From: Bartonella krasnovii
Lineage (GTDB): Bacteria > Pseudomonadota > Alphaproteobacteria > Rhizobiales > Rhizobiaceae
Assembly (NCBI RefSeq): GCF_003606345.3
Contig: NZ_CP031844.2
Span: forward strand, 372,001 to 436,000
Reading direction: 5' to 3'
DNA length: 64,000 nt
Positions 24,921 to 34,178 of the stretch are shown here, piece after piece. The notes under the pieces are model-generated. The model was not told the DNA's origin. It did no database searches and worked only from the letters and a program-made list of their open reading frames with translations. Both the position numbers and the translations under genes were made by a program. The number at the start of each line of letters is the position of its first letter. Within the stretch, counting starts at the first letter, position 1.

Positions 24921-27067
24921 AATGTTGAATCTCCAGTTGTTTTTATTTTCAAAGAAATTGCAGAGTTTTTTTTAAGATCTTTATTAATCAAGCGCACGAT
25001 ATTCAATGTTTCTGGAGAAAGCCTGGAGGGTATTGGGGGGGAAAATTCAGAATCTGTATGGGGGGAGGGTGTTTGAGGATGATAAGGAAGCAGAGAATCC
25101 TTAACACCGTAGAGCTGTTTGAGCATGATGTTTTGGTGTGCTGCGAGCATGATGCGATGCCATATCATGGCGGGAACGCCTCCCCCAAAAGCACGATTCA
25201 TGGGTGAAAAGTTATCATTTCCCATCCATACTGCGCCAGTATAATTGCCCGTAAAGCCCACAAACCAAGCATCGCGATAGGATTGTGATGTTCCAGTTTT
25301 CCCAGCAACAAGTGTCATGGGGAGAGCCGCACGCTTACCGGATCCTCGTGTTGTGACACCCACCATCATTTGGTTCATATAAGCCGCTGATTGTTTGCTG
25401 AGAACTCGGTGTAGTTTTTTTCCGTTATGCTCGAAATCCCACACTAAATGACCATCGAGTGTTCTGATTTGTGTGAATCCATGACGATTACCAGCTATCC
25501 CACCATTCGCAAAGACATTAAATCCAGTGGCTTGATCCATGGGGGTCATGTTGGAAGTACCAAGGACCATCGTTTTGTGTGATAAAATATGTGCATTAAT
25601 TCCCATATTCTTGATGAGATCTATGATGGGTTTTGTATCGCGGTTAAGATATTGGTATGTGAGATAAACAGGAACTGTATTAATAGAAAAGGCTAAAGCC
25701 GTTGCTAAATCAATTTTTCCCAGATAACGGCCAGAATTATTTTTGGGTGTCCAACCTCCCCAATTAATGGGTGCATCTAAAACAGTGGTTGAAGGTGAAA
25801 GACCGCGTTCTAATGCGGCTGCGTAAACATAAGGTTTAAATGAAGAGCCAGGTTGCCGGCCACCTTGAGTTGCTCTATTAAATTGACTCTTTTTATAATC
25901 TAGTCCTCCAACAATTGCACATACAGCACCGTTATTGTCGAGTATAACAGTGGCTGCTTGTGTTACGCGATATTGTTGACCATATTGATGTAAATGATAG
26001 GCAATTGATTCTTCTGCTACTTTTTGAAGTTCTGGATCAAGGGTTGTTTGAATAATTAAATGATGACTTGGAAGTTGATCACGCATTTTTTTAATTTCTT
26101 CGAATGCCCAATCAAGAAAATAGCCAGGCTGATTATTGTCTCTTTTGGAAAGTGCCCTAGCAGGGTGGCGATGTGCGTTGATAATCTGACTCTCTGTCAT
26201 AAAACCGCTGTTAACAAGATTAGAAAGGACAACATTGGCACGTGTTTGAGCCGCAAAGAGATGACTATGAGGAGCATATTTTGTTGGGGCTTTAAAGAGC
26301 CCTGCTAACATAGCCGATTCACTTAAGGAGACATGACGTATGTTTTTTCCAAAATAAAATTTTGCTGCTGCTGCAATACCAAAATTATTTCCTCCCATAT
26401 AGACACGATCAAGATAAAGTTGCAAAATCTGTTTTTTGCTAAAATTTGCCTCTAACCAAAGAGCAAGATAAGCTTCTTTGATTTTACGTGTTATGGTCCG
26501 CTCATTTGTTAAGAATAAATTTTTAGCCAATTGTTGTGTAAGAGTTGAACCACCTTGCACGACACCTTTAGCTTGCATGTTTTGTGAAATTGCTCGTGTA
26601 AGTCCTTGAAAATCAATGCCCCAATGATCGAAAAAACGACGGTCTTCTGTAGCGAGAACTGCTTTAATAACGGTGTCAGGCATTTCTTCAACAGGGACAG
26701 AGGTCGCCAGTAGTGCACCTCGGTGACCAATGGGATTTCCATAGCGATCGAGAAAAAGAATGGAAAAATTTTGTGAAGAGGACCAATCTTTTTGGGTCAA
26801 TTTAAAAACAGAAATGCCCAAAATGGTGAAAAGAGTAAAGCCTATCAATCCTAATGTTAATATTTCATCGATAACTTCAACGACAAAGCGTTTCCATCCT
26901 TGAAGATGAAAATTTTGAGAGATGATTTTTGCTTTTTTCCAAAAAAAACTGTTAGCAGAACGAATGTGATAAAGCGCTGTATCTAGTCGTGCATCTAATT
27001 CGATGAGAGCAGGGCTGTGAAATGGCTTATGCTGTTGTCCTTTCTTTTTTTTTAAAAAATTAAACAT
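24917..27067 (-). CDS. Class A penicillin-binding protein (PBP1 family)
   Basis: A bifunctional peptidoglycan synthase of 716 residues. A cytoplasmic tail and one transmembrane segment (about 70-90) precede the GT51 glycosyltransferase domain, with the catalytic Glu in EDRRFFDHWG (Glu141) and GGSTLTQQLAKNLFL. The transpeptidase domain has the Ser in PGSSFKPY (about 408), SIN in LAFSINTVP and KTGTSQ at about 590. It polymerises and crosslinks glycan strands in the periplasm. All active-site motifs are intact. It is first in an operon with the DUF1214 and DUF1254 genes. Confidence 0.95.
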   Translation of the reverse strand: MFNFLKKKKGQQHKPFHSPALIELDARLDTALYHIRSANSFFWKKAKIISQNFHLQGWKRFVVEVIDEILTLGLIGFTLFTILGISVFKLTQKDWSSSQNFSILFLDRYGNPIGHRGALLATSVPVEEMPDTVIKAVLATEDRRFFDHWGIDFQGLTRAISQNMQAKGVVQGGSTLTQQLAKNLFLTNERTITRKIKEAYLALWLEANFSKKQILQLYLDRVYMGGNNFGIAAAAKFYFGKNIRHVSLSESAMLAGLFKAPTKYAPHSHLFAAQTRANVVLSNLVNSGFMTESQIINAHRHPARALSKRDNNQPGYFLDWAFEEIKKMRDQLPSHHLIIQTTLDPELQKVAEESIAYHLHQYGQQYRVTQAATVILDNNGAVCAIVGGLDYKKSQFNRATQGGRQPGSSFKPYVYAAALERGLSPSTTVLDAPINWGGWTPKNNSGRYLGKIDLATALAFSINTVPVYLTYQYLNRDTKPIIDLIKNMGINAHILSHKTMVLGTSNMTPMDQATGFNVFANGGIAGNRHGFTQIRTLDGHLVWDFEHNGKKLHRVLSKQSAAYMNQMMVGVTTRGSGKRAALPMTLVAGKTGTSQSYRDAWFVGFTGNYTGAVWMGNDNFSPMNRAFGGGVPAMIWHRIMLAAHQNIMLKQLYGVKDSLLPYHPQTPSPHTDSEFSPPIPSRLSPETLNIVRLINKDLKKNSAISLKIKTTGDSTF

Positions 27068-27428
27068 TTAAAAAGAGCCTATAGCAAAGCAATACAACAA
27101 AATAAATCTATAAAGTTTATATGGAGTAGAAGTATTTTTTTTCTATAGTGATAAAAAGAAATAGTTTATTTGAGAATTGTTCATTTCTCGTAAGACTGTG
27201 TATTAAGATTTTATTATTTTATCCAATAAACTTTTTTGTTATTATTAAAAATATTTTATTTTGAATTTTTTAAAAGTTTGGATTATTATTAATACATTAT
27301 TCTGTAAGAGAGAGGATGAATTATTTTTCATTTGTGATTTTTAAATTGCCCCCTTTAGATTACCCCTAAAAAAGACATTATTTTTTTGATCCTATCATAA
27401 GATAAGAGGATAGGTTATTGAAATATCT
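27068..27428. other. Divergent promoter gap, PBP / feuN
   Basis: About 360 AT-rich bases between divergent operons. Both promoters must lie here. No hairpin, repeat or small gene stands out. Confidence 0.5.
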
Positions 27429-27665
27429 GTGATGAAAAAAGTTTTATTATTCGTGATAATAGTAGCTTTTTTAGGAGCCGATTCTGTTATGGCTGCTGGT
27501 TGTGCTGAGGTAGGTAAGAGGGTTGCAACTCAGGAGAAGGGGGTTCTTGTCCGTTCAAAACTAGTTGTTCAAGATGGAAGGGATATGTGTGCAATTGTGG
27601 TTGTTATCCCAGCTCGTAATGGTGAAAAATTGCGCCGTGTTGAGGCTTTCGTTCCTGCTGGTTAG
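27429..27665 (+). CDS. feuN: FeuN-like small periplasmic protein
   Basis: The protein has 78 residues. A clear signal peptide (MMKKVLLFVIIVAFLG, cleavage near VMA-AG) leaves a mature domain of about 55 residues with two Cys (GCAEVGKR and DMCAIVVVIP). Its place just upstream of the FeuP/FeuQ pair and its size match FeuN of Sinorhizobium, a periplasmic inhibitor of the FeuQ kinase. In that system loss of feuN overactivates FeuP. The name rests on synteny and layout rather than strong sequence recall. Confidence 0.7.
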   Translation: MMKKVLLFVIIVAFLGADSVMAAGCAEVGKRVATQEKGVLVRSKLVVQDGRDMCAIVVVIPARNGEKLRRVEAFVPAG

Positions 27666-27686
27666 TCCTTGGCAGATGGTGTTTGG

Positions 27687-28355
27687 ATGCGTATCTTAAT
27701 CGTTGAAGATGATCGGAATCTTCACCATCAGTTGGCAGAAGCTGTAAGACGTGCAGGCTATGTTTTTGATAGTGCTTTTGATGGTGAAGAGGCTTATTTT
27801 TTAGGCAACACAGAGCCTTATGACGCGGTGATCCTTGATATAGGTTTACCGCAGATTGATGGGCTTCGTGTTGTTGAAAAGTGGCGTCAAGAAGGGCGCA
27901 CCATGCCTGTTTTAATGTTAACGGCACGAGATCGTTGGTCTGATAAGGTGCTTTGTATTGATGCTGGAGCTGACGATTATGTTGTGAAGCCATTTCATTT
28001 GGAGGAAGTGATGGCGCGCTTGCGAGCGTTAATTCGTCGTGCGACAGGACATGCAACAAGTGCCTTATGTTGTGGGAATGTTGTGTTAGATACGAAGACA
28101 TCTCGTGTTTTTGTGGATGGTCAATTGATTAAACTAACATCTTATGAGTTCAGACTTCTTTCGTATCTGATGCATCATTGTGATAGGGTCATTTCAAGAA
28201 CGGAACTTACTGAACATCTTTATGATCAGGATTTTGATAAGGATTCAAATACAGTGGAAGTTTTTGTAGGGCGGTTACGCAGGAAGCTTGGCGTGGATTT
28301 GATTGAGACTATCCGAGGAGTAGGGTATCGCGTGAGAACGCTAGGTGATGAATGA
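27687..28355 (+). CDS. feuP: OmpR-family response regulator FeuP
   Basis: The protein has about 222 residues. The receiver domain has acidic Glu-Asp-Asp near residue 7, the phosphoacceptor Asp in AVILDIGLPQIDG (about 51), TA in LMLTARD and Lys in VVKPF. The winged-helix output domain has NTVEVFVGRLRRKLG and TIRGVGYRVR. The family controls osmotic and envelope responses, and cyclic glucan export in rhizobia. It overlaps feuQ by four bases, so translation is coupled. ATG 27687 aligns with family starts; the TTG at 27669 is unlikely. Confidence 0.9.
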   Translation: MRILIVEDDRNLHHQLAEAVRRAGYVFDSAFDGEEAYFLGNTEPYDAVILDIGLPQIDGLRVVEKWRQEGRTMPVLMLTARDRWSDKVLCIDAGADDYVVKPFHLEEVMARLRALIRRATGHATSALCCGNVVLDTKTSRVFVDGQLIKLTSYEFRLLSYLMHHCDRVISRTELTEHLYDQDFDKDSNTVEVFVGRLRRKLGVDLIETIRGVGYRVRTLGDE

Positions 28356-29770
28356 ATGTTTTCAAAGAGGATAATTGGTTTCAGAGGTTTTTTTTTGTCA
28401 TTACGCGATCGCTCAGTTTACGTGTTATGATTTTATCAACGCTATGGATTGTTATTTCTCTTTTATCGATTTCTGCAGTAAGTATTTTATTTTATAAGCG
28501 TTCAACTGAAGAGAGCCTAGAGCGTATCCTTTCTGCTCAACTCTACGGTTTGATTGCAACAGTAACGGTATCACCAGACGGCACTTTGAGAGGAGGGGCT
28601 GGAATTGATGATATTCGTTATGTTGATCCAACAACGGGATGGTATTGGGAAGTTGTTGCGATATCCCATAATTTAAAAGGAAGATTGACCTCCCCCTCAT
28701 TGGGAATAGGAGAGATATTTACACCCAGCGATGTTGATATACCTTTTGACAATAAATTCTTTCGCTCTTATCGGATAAAGGGGAATAATAGTCAAAAGCT
28801 ACAAGTGATTGAGAGTGATGTTGTTCTTGATAATAAAAATCATATTGCACGTTTTCGACTTGTTGGGAATATTGATGAAGCGCATGCTCAAGTTAAGGAG
28901 TTTAAGCGAACTTTGCAAATTTTTCTTTGGAGTTTTGGTCTCGGGAGTGTTCTGATTAATATTGCTCTTATTTTCTTTAGTTTTCAGCCGTTGAAACTTA
29001 TTCGACGGTCTTTGAATGATATTCGTGAAGGAAGAGTTCACTATGTGAACACCGATTTAGTCAGCGAGGTGATGCCGCTTGCACAAGAAATGAATGCTCT
29101 CATTAAGAATAATCAGCGTATTATTGAGCGATTTCGCACACAGGTTGGTAATCTTGCACATTCATTGAAGACACCTCTATCCGTGATTATGAATGAGACA
29201 GATAAGATGCGTGGAGAAAAGGCTCATTTGTTGAAAGAGCAAACGCAAATTATGCAAGCTCAAATCAATCGTTATCTTCAACGGGCGCGGTTTGCAGCAC
29301 AATGTGATAGTATTGTCTATCATACATCTGTTCGCAATGTGATGGATCGTTTAGTACGGGTTATGAAAAAGCTTAATCCTGAAAAACAAATTGAATTTAT
29401 TATGGAAGTTGATGATATTGTTTTTTCTGGAGAGAAGGAAGATTTAGAAGAAATTATAGGGAGTTTGATTGAAAATGCTACTCGGTGGTCTCGCACAAAG
29501 GTATTGATCTCTTGTTTTTTAGAAGAAAACCTTGAAGAAGAAAAATATTTTAGTATCTTTGTTGAATATGATGACCCTGGTTTAACAGAAGATAAAATTG
29601 ATAAAGCGTTAAAAAGAGGGTGGTGGTTTGACGAAAGTAAACCGGGGGCAGGTTTAGGGTTAGCAATAGTTTCAGATATGGTCAATGAATATGGTGGCAC
29701 TCTCTTTTTATCGCGTTCTGTCTTGGGGGGATTGTGTACAAAAGTTTTATTACCCAAAATGGGAGAATAA
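28352..29770 (+). CDS. feuQ: Sensor histidine kinase FeuQ
   Basis: The protein has 472 residues. Two transmembrane segments (about 25-48 and 190-212) bracket a periplasmic sensor domain with YVDPTTGWYWEVV. A HAMP-like linker is followed by the H-box GNLAHSLKTPLSVIMNE (about 269), the N-box LIENATRW and the G-box GAGLGLAIV. The first glycine box is slightly unusual (EYDDPGL instead of the common DNGPG), but kinase function is expected. It phosphorylates FeuP and in rhizobia is held down by FeuN. Confidence 0.9.
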   Translation: MNVFKEDNWFQRFFFVITRSLSLRVMILSTLWIVISLLSISAVSILFYKRSTEESLERILSAQLYGLIATVTVSPDGTLRGGAGIDDIRYVDPTTGWYWEVVAISHNLKGRLTSPSLGIGEIFTPSDVDIPFDNKFFRSYRIKGNNSQKLQVIESDVVLDNKNHIARFRLVGNIDEAHAQVKEFKRTLQIFLWSFGLGSVLINIALIFFSFQPLKLIRRSLNDIREGRVHYVNTDLVSEVMPLAQEMNALIKNNQRIIERFRTQVGNLAHSLKTPLSVIMNETDKMRGEKAHLLKEQTQIMQAQINRYLQRARFAAQCDSIVYHTSVRNVMDRLVRVMKKLNPEKQIEFIMEVDDIVFSGEKEDLEEIIGSLIENATRWSRTKVLISCFLEENLEEEKYFSIFVEYDDPGLTEDKIDKALKRGWWFDESKPGAGLGLAIVSDMVNEYGGTLFLSRSVLGGLCTKVLLPKMGE

Positions 29771-30024
29771 TATATTTTTGCTTAAGCAGGAAATATCTAT
29801 AGAATTTATGAAGACATATTTAGACAATACAAAAAGGTAGGGAGACATTTTAGAAGATCCATATTTATAATCAAACTATGAAAATAAAGCCTTGTTTTTA
29901 TTTTCTTGATAGAGGTGATCTATTGAGAGAAATGAACAATAGATTTTATTATTTTACATCACTCTTTTCATGAAGAGGCTAAAAGATAAGCGCGTTATCT
30001 TCTGTTTGTATTGGAAAAAATAAT

Positions 30025-30849
30025 ATGCTCCTCCTCATTTTTGCAGCATTCTTTCTCACTTTTCTGGCAATTATTCTTTTTCTTTCACTCCGTTTTGACG
30101 ATGAGGTAAAGAAAAAGTGGCAAGTTCAAACCGTGGATGGTTATAGAAGTTATATCCATACGATTGAGTCTCGTAAACTTTATAGGCATTATAAAAAAAG
30201 AAATATTCTTAAAACGCTAAGTGTTTTGTTTGTTCTTCTTATGACTTGGAGTATCTATGGTCTAACAGGCAATCCAGAAGTAAAAAGTTATTTTTTTAGC
30301 GAATTAATGGATAAGAATCCTAAACTTCTCAGTAAGCAAGAAAAGCTTGTTCGTCTGCAAGCGCTTTTTTTCCGCTCTCCTTATGATGGCAAATTAGCAG
30401 ATGCCTTAGCGGTAGGGTATCTCGAAGAAAGCCACTTTCAAGAAGCTGTGAATACTTATTTAGATGCCCTTCGTTTGAATGGAGAAACAGCACCAAGGCT
30501 TGTAGGATATGGTTTAGCATTGGTTGGTTATGAAGGGGGAATGATAACGCAAGAGGCACAAAGAGCTTTTCAAAAAGCAGCAGATTTAGCGCCAACAGAT
30601 TTTTATCCGCGCCTCTTGTTGGCCGATGCATTTCATCAAGCCGGAAAAACGGCGCAGGCAGTGCAGTTTTTACAAAGCTTTCTTGATACAATGCCTAAAA
30701 ATTTTGCAGGACGTTCACGGGTTGAAAAAATGATGATTCGGTTACTTGGCTCATTAAATGAACCGACAGAGAAAAGAGATCGTCACCAATTAGAAAAATT
30801 AAGAGAAGTGATCATTCTGGAAGAGGAAGGGATAGGTGAAGGAGGTTGA
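30025..30849 (+). CDS. ccmI: Cytochrome c maturation protein CcmI (CycH)
   Basis: The protein has 274 residues. Two transmembrane segments (about 2-22 and 65-82) flank a basic cytoplasmic loop. The periplasmic C-terminal half contains tetratricopeptide-like repeats (ALAVGYLEESHFQEAVNTYL and AFQKAADLAPTDFYPRLLL). It binds and presents apocytochrome c to the heme ligation complex. It is the first of four genes in the order ccmI-ccmE-ccmF-ccmH, the rhizobial cycHJKL cluster. Family similarity in the first half is weak; the assignment rests on topology, repeats and synteny. Confidence 0.88.
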   Translation: MLLLIFAAFFLTFLAIILFLSLRFDDEVKKKWQVQTVDGYRSYIHTIESRKLYRHYKKRNILKTLSVLFVLLMTWSIYGLTGNPEVKSYFFSELMDKNPKLLSKQEKLVRLQALFFRSPYDGKLADALAVGYLEESHFQEAVNTYLDALRLNGETAPRLVGYGLALVGYEGGMITQEAQRAFQKAADLAPTDFYPRLLLADAFHQAGKTAQAVQFLQSFLDTMPKNFAGRSRVEKMMIRLLGSLNEPTEKRDRHQLEKLREVIILEEEGIGEGG

Positions 30850-31070
30850 AGAGCAAAAATGAAGAATGTCAAGAGCACAGTACAAGTTGTTATGGAGTAA
30901 ATAAAAATTGGTGTAAAAACTAAAAAAGGAAGAAAGGTATTGATAAGCGTGTTGGCAAAGGTGGGGTATTAGATAAAAAGTTGCACCTATAGAGAAGATG
31001 TGCAAAGCTCTTTAAAAAATAAAATATGGATGCTTATAGAACGTATTTAAAACTTTTTCGTAGAGTGTCT

Positions 31071-31550
31071 ATGAACAATCAATCTTTAAAGAACTCTGCT
31101 TCGTTGAAGCTTATTTTAAAGCAGCGAAAAAAAAGGCGCTTACTGATCATCTTATTGTGTTGTTTGGTTATGGCAATTGCAGCAAGTCTTATCGTATATG
31201 CAATGCGTCATGCGGTCAGTTTTTTTAGAATGCCCTCTGAAATTACAAGAGAAGATATTTTAACAGGGCGCTCTTTGCGTTTGGGCGGTTTTGTTGAAAA
31301 GGGGAGCGTTCAATATGTTGGAGAGAGTAGCGTTATTTTTTTTATAACGGATAACACAAAACATAAAAAAGTGGTTTTCAAGGGTGTCTTACCGGATCTT
31401 TTTCGTGAAGATCAGGGGGTGATTGTAGAAGGGTATTTCGATAAACAGGGTTTTTTTATAGGGACGCGTATTTTAGCAAAACATGATGAAACTTATAGGC
31501 CTAAAGAAACTGCTGATCGCTTGAAAAAACATTACAGTGTGGAGAAATAA
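31071..31550 (+). CDS. ccmE: Heme chaperone CcmE (CycJ)
   Basis: The protein has about 159 residues. A basic N-terminus and one transmembrane segment (about 23-45) are followed by the periplasmic OB-fold with [12 protein letters not shown] and [17 protein letters not shown]. The heme-attachment motif [13 protein letters not shown] holds the His that binds heme covalently, and the Tyr that supports it. It ferries heme from CcmC to CcmF. ATG 31071 matches family length; the upstream in-frame ATG at 31026 would add 15 atypical residues. Confidence 0.94.
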   Translation: MNNQSLKNSASLKLILKQRKKRRLLIILLCCLVMAIAASLIVYAMRHAVSFFRMPSEITREDILTGRSLRLGGFVEKGSVQYVGESSVIFFITDNTKHKKVVFKGVLPDLFREDQGVIVEGYFDKQGFFIGTRILAKHDETYRPKETADRLKKHYSVEK

Positions 31551-31557
31551 TTCGATT

Positions 31558-33534
31558 GTGCTTGTCGAACTGGGTCATATTTTTTTAGCCGCAGCATTTG
31601 CCGTAAGCTTATTAGCAGCTTTCTTACCTGCTTTAGGTTTTTGGAGGAAAGATCGTTTGTTAATGCAAACAGCTGTCCCTCTAACATATATCACTTTCAC
31701 ATTATTACTCTTCTCTTTTCTAGTGGTGATTTATGCTCATGTTGTCTCTGATTTTTCTGTTTTGAATGTTGTTGAGAATTCTCATTCAGAAAAACCGATG
31801 CTCTATAAAATCACAGGTGTTTGGGGCAACCACGAAGGCTCTATGTTATTATGGGTCTTAAGTCTTACTTTTTTTAGTGCATTGATGGCCTTCTTTAGTC
31901 AATATTTACCAACAGATTTTAAGACACTTATTTTAATTTGCCAAAGTTGGATTACAAGCGCTTTTCTTTTATTTATTCTTTTTGTATCCAACCCATTTTT
32001 ACGTATGAATCCACCAGCATTACAGGGAAATGACCTCAATCCTCTTTTACAAGATATCGCATTAGCGATTCATCCTCCCCTTCTTTATTTAGGTTATGTT
32101 GGTTTTTCACTTTGTTTTTCTTTTGCCATTGCGGCATTGATTATGGGGCATATTGATAGGATTTGGGCGCGTTGGGTTCGTCCTTGGCTTCTACTTTCTT
32201 GGTGTTTTTTGACATTGGGGATTATGGTTGGCTCCTATTGGGCTTATTATGAGCTAGGATGGGGAGGATATTGGTTTTGGGATCCAGTTGAAAATGTTTC
32301 GTTTATGCCTTGGCTTTCAGGAACGGCTCTTTTACATTCTACTCTTGTTCTCGAAAAACGAGGAATATTGACAAGTTGGACTTTGTTTTTAGCGCTGCTG
32401 ACTTTTTCTCTTTCTCTTATGGGAACGTTTCTTGTTCGCTCTGGTCTTTTAATATCTGTTCATAGTTTTGCTGTTGATCCAGCGCGAGGGCGAGCAATTC
32501 TTGCACTTTTATTTTTCTTTACAGGGGCAGCTTTTCTTCTTTTTGCCTTACGCAGCCCTCTTTTAAAAACAGAAAATTTTTTTCAACCAATTTCGCGTGA
32601 AGGGTTTATTGTTTTAAATAACTTGTTACTGACAACAATAACCGCAACAGTACTGATTGGTACGCTCTATCCTTATTTTATTGAGATGCTAACAGAGCAA
32701 AAAATTTCTGTAGGAGCTGCTTTTTTCAACCTTACCTGTGGGCCGCTCATGCTTTTGCTATTGTTTCTTATTCCGTTTGGTTCAATGATGGCATGGAAAC
32801 GCGGTGATTTTCCCGCAGTTTTTGAACGGTTGTGGTTTGTTCTTATTTCGGTTGGTATCATCTGTATAATATTTTACGCGACATCTGTGCGTGATATTCT
32901 CGCAGTTTTAGGCATTGGACTATCGGCGTTTGTTTTTTTAGGCAGTTTAGCGGATCTGTGGGGGAAAAGTGGATATGGCAAGAAAGCTTTTTCAGTACGC
33001 GTTAAGAGATTTCTTGGATTACCATGGTCGGTTTTTGGTGCAGCAATAGCACACATGGGACTAAGTGTTACATTATTTGGTATTATTTGTGTGGCAAATT
33101 TTGGTCAAGAACGTATTTTAACCATGAACATAGGAGAGTGGGTGACGATAGCAGATAAAACGCTTCATTTTGATACTGTAGATAGTCGTTTTGGTTCGAA
33201 TTATTCGGCAATGGAGTTTTATTTTAAAATATATAAAAATAAAAAAATCGTGGGTCATATAACAGCTTCAAAGCGATTTTATTCAAGCCAAAATACATCA
33301 ACAACGGAAGTTGGTCTTCAAAATTATGGCTTATCGCAGCTCTATATTGTGCCGGGACATTTCGATAATCGGGGTCTTGTTGTGCACATATGGTGGAAGC
33401 CTTATATAATATGTATTTGGTTAGGGGCATTCATGATGGCTATGGGAGGATGTTTTTCTCTTCTGGGATATTGGTTTCGCACTGGAGCCTACAAGAGGGT
33501 ACTTCTTTCTTTAAATTTTGGGAGAAGACATTGA
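31558..33534 (+). CDS. ccmF: Heme lyase subunit CcmF (CycK)
   Basis: A polytopic membrane protein of about 658 residues with some 14-15 hydrophobic segments. The tryptophan-rich heme-handling motif WGGYWFWDPVENVSFMPW is intact. His residues occur in VWGNHEGSMLLW, IHPPLLYLGY and nearby LLHSTLV. It ligates heme from CcmE to apocytochrome c with CcmH and CcmI. GTG 31558 gives MLVELGHIF, aligning with family starts, and GGAG lies upstream at 31541-31544. An in-frame GTG at 31537 overlapping ccmE is the alternative. Confidence 0.94.
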   Translation: MLVELGHIFLAAAFAVSLLAAFLPALGFWRKDRLLMQTAVPLTYITFTLLLFSFLVVIYAHVVSDFSVLNVVENSHSEKPMLYKITGVWGNHEGSMLLWVLSLTFFSALMAFFSQYLPTDFKTLILICQSWITSAFLLFILFVSNPFLRMNPPALQGNDLNPLLQDIALAIHPPLLYLGYVGFSLCFSFAIAALIMGHIDRIWARWVRPWLLLSWCFLTLGIMVGSYWAYYELGWGGYWFWDPVENVSFMPWLSGTALLHSTLVLEKRGILTSWTLFLALLTFSLSLMGTFLVRSGLLISVHSFAVDPARGRAILALLFFFTGAAFLLFALRSPLLKTENFFQPISREGFIVLNNLLLTTITATVLIGTLYPYFIEMLTEQKISVGAAFFNLTCGPLMLLLLFLIPFGSMMAWKRGDFPAVFERLWFVLISVGIICIIFYATSVRDILAVLGIGLSAFVFLGSLADLWGKSGYGKKAFSVRVKRFLGLPWSVFGAAIAHMGLSVTLFGIICVANFGQERILTMNIGEWVTIADKTLHFDTVDSRFGSNYSAMEFYFKIYKNKKIVGHITASKRFYSSQNTSTTEVGLQNYGLSQLYIVPGHFDNRGLVVHIWWKPYIICIWLGAFMMAMGGCFSLLGYWFRTGAYKRVLLSLNFGRRH

Positions 33535-33535
33535 G

Positions 33536-33934
33536 ATGAAAAAAAATCTTTGGCTTTTATGTTTTTTAATCGTAATGTTTCCTTGCCGATTAGCGATAGC
33601 TGTAGAGCCGGATGAGATTTTAAAGGATACAGTTCTTGAAAGGCGCGCGCGCGATATTTCATCGCATTTACGTTGTCCTGTTTGTCAAAATCAATCAATT
33701 GATGATTCAGATACTTTTCTAGCACGTGATTTAAGGGTTTTAATTCGGAAAAAACTAAAAATGGGCTATAGCAATCAACAAGTGATTGACTTTCTTGTTG
33801 AGCGATATGGTGAATTCATTCTCTTAAAACCGCCATTGAATAAAACAACTTGGTTTTTATGGTTTTCGCCTTTGATGATTATCATCATTGGTGCAAGTGT
33901 CATATTTTTCCAGTTAAAACGGTATAAGCGTTAG
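33536..33934 (+). CDS. ccmH: Cytochrome c maturation protein CcmH (CycL)
   Basis: The protein has 132 residues. A signal peptide (MKKNLWLLCFLIVM...) precedes a periplasmic three-helix domain with the thiol motif LRCPVCQNQSIDDSD. One C-terminal transmembrane segment (about 104-124) ends in basic residues. It reduces or holds the CXXCH cysteines of apocytochrome c for CcmF. The start is two bases after the ccmF stop. It ends the ccm operon before a 244-base gap. Confidence 0.95.
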   Translation: MKKNLWLLCFLIVMFPCRLAIAVEPDEILKDTVLERRARDISSHLRCPVCQNQSIDDSDTFLARDLRVLIRKKLKMGYSNQQVIDFLVERYGEFILLKPPLNKTTWFLWFSPLMIIIIGASVIFFQLKRYKR

Positions 33935-34178
33935 AAAATAATGATTGTAAATGCAGCGGGGGAAAGCAGTCAAAAACACTATTGTAGTCAAAAAGATACT
34001 ACATAGAGAGGAGAATTTAGCTCATCTGCAATGAGCAATCAACCTTATTGTAAATGATATTGGTGAATACTAAAATCTTACAAAACTTTAACAATTTAGA
34101 CAGAAAACGGTAAGGTCTGGTATTTTATAGATAATCAGATTGGGATAGAAAGTATGATTGAATAGGAGCATAGAGTAA

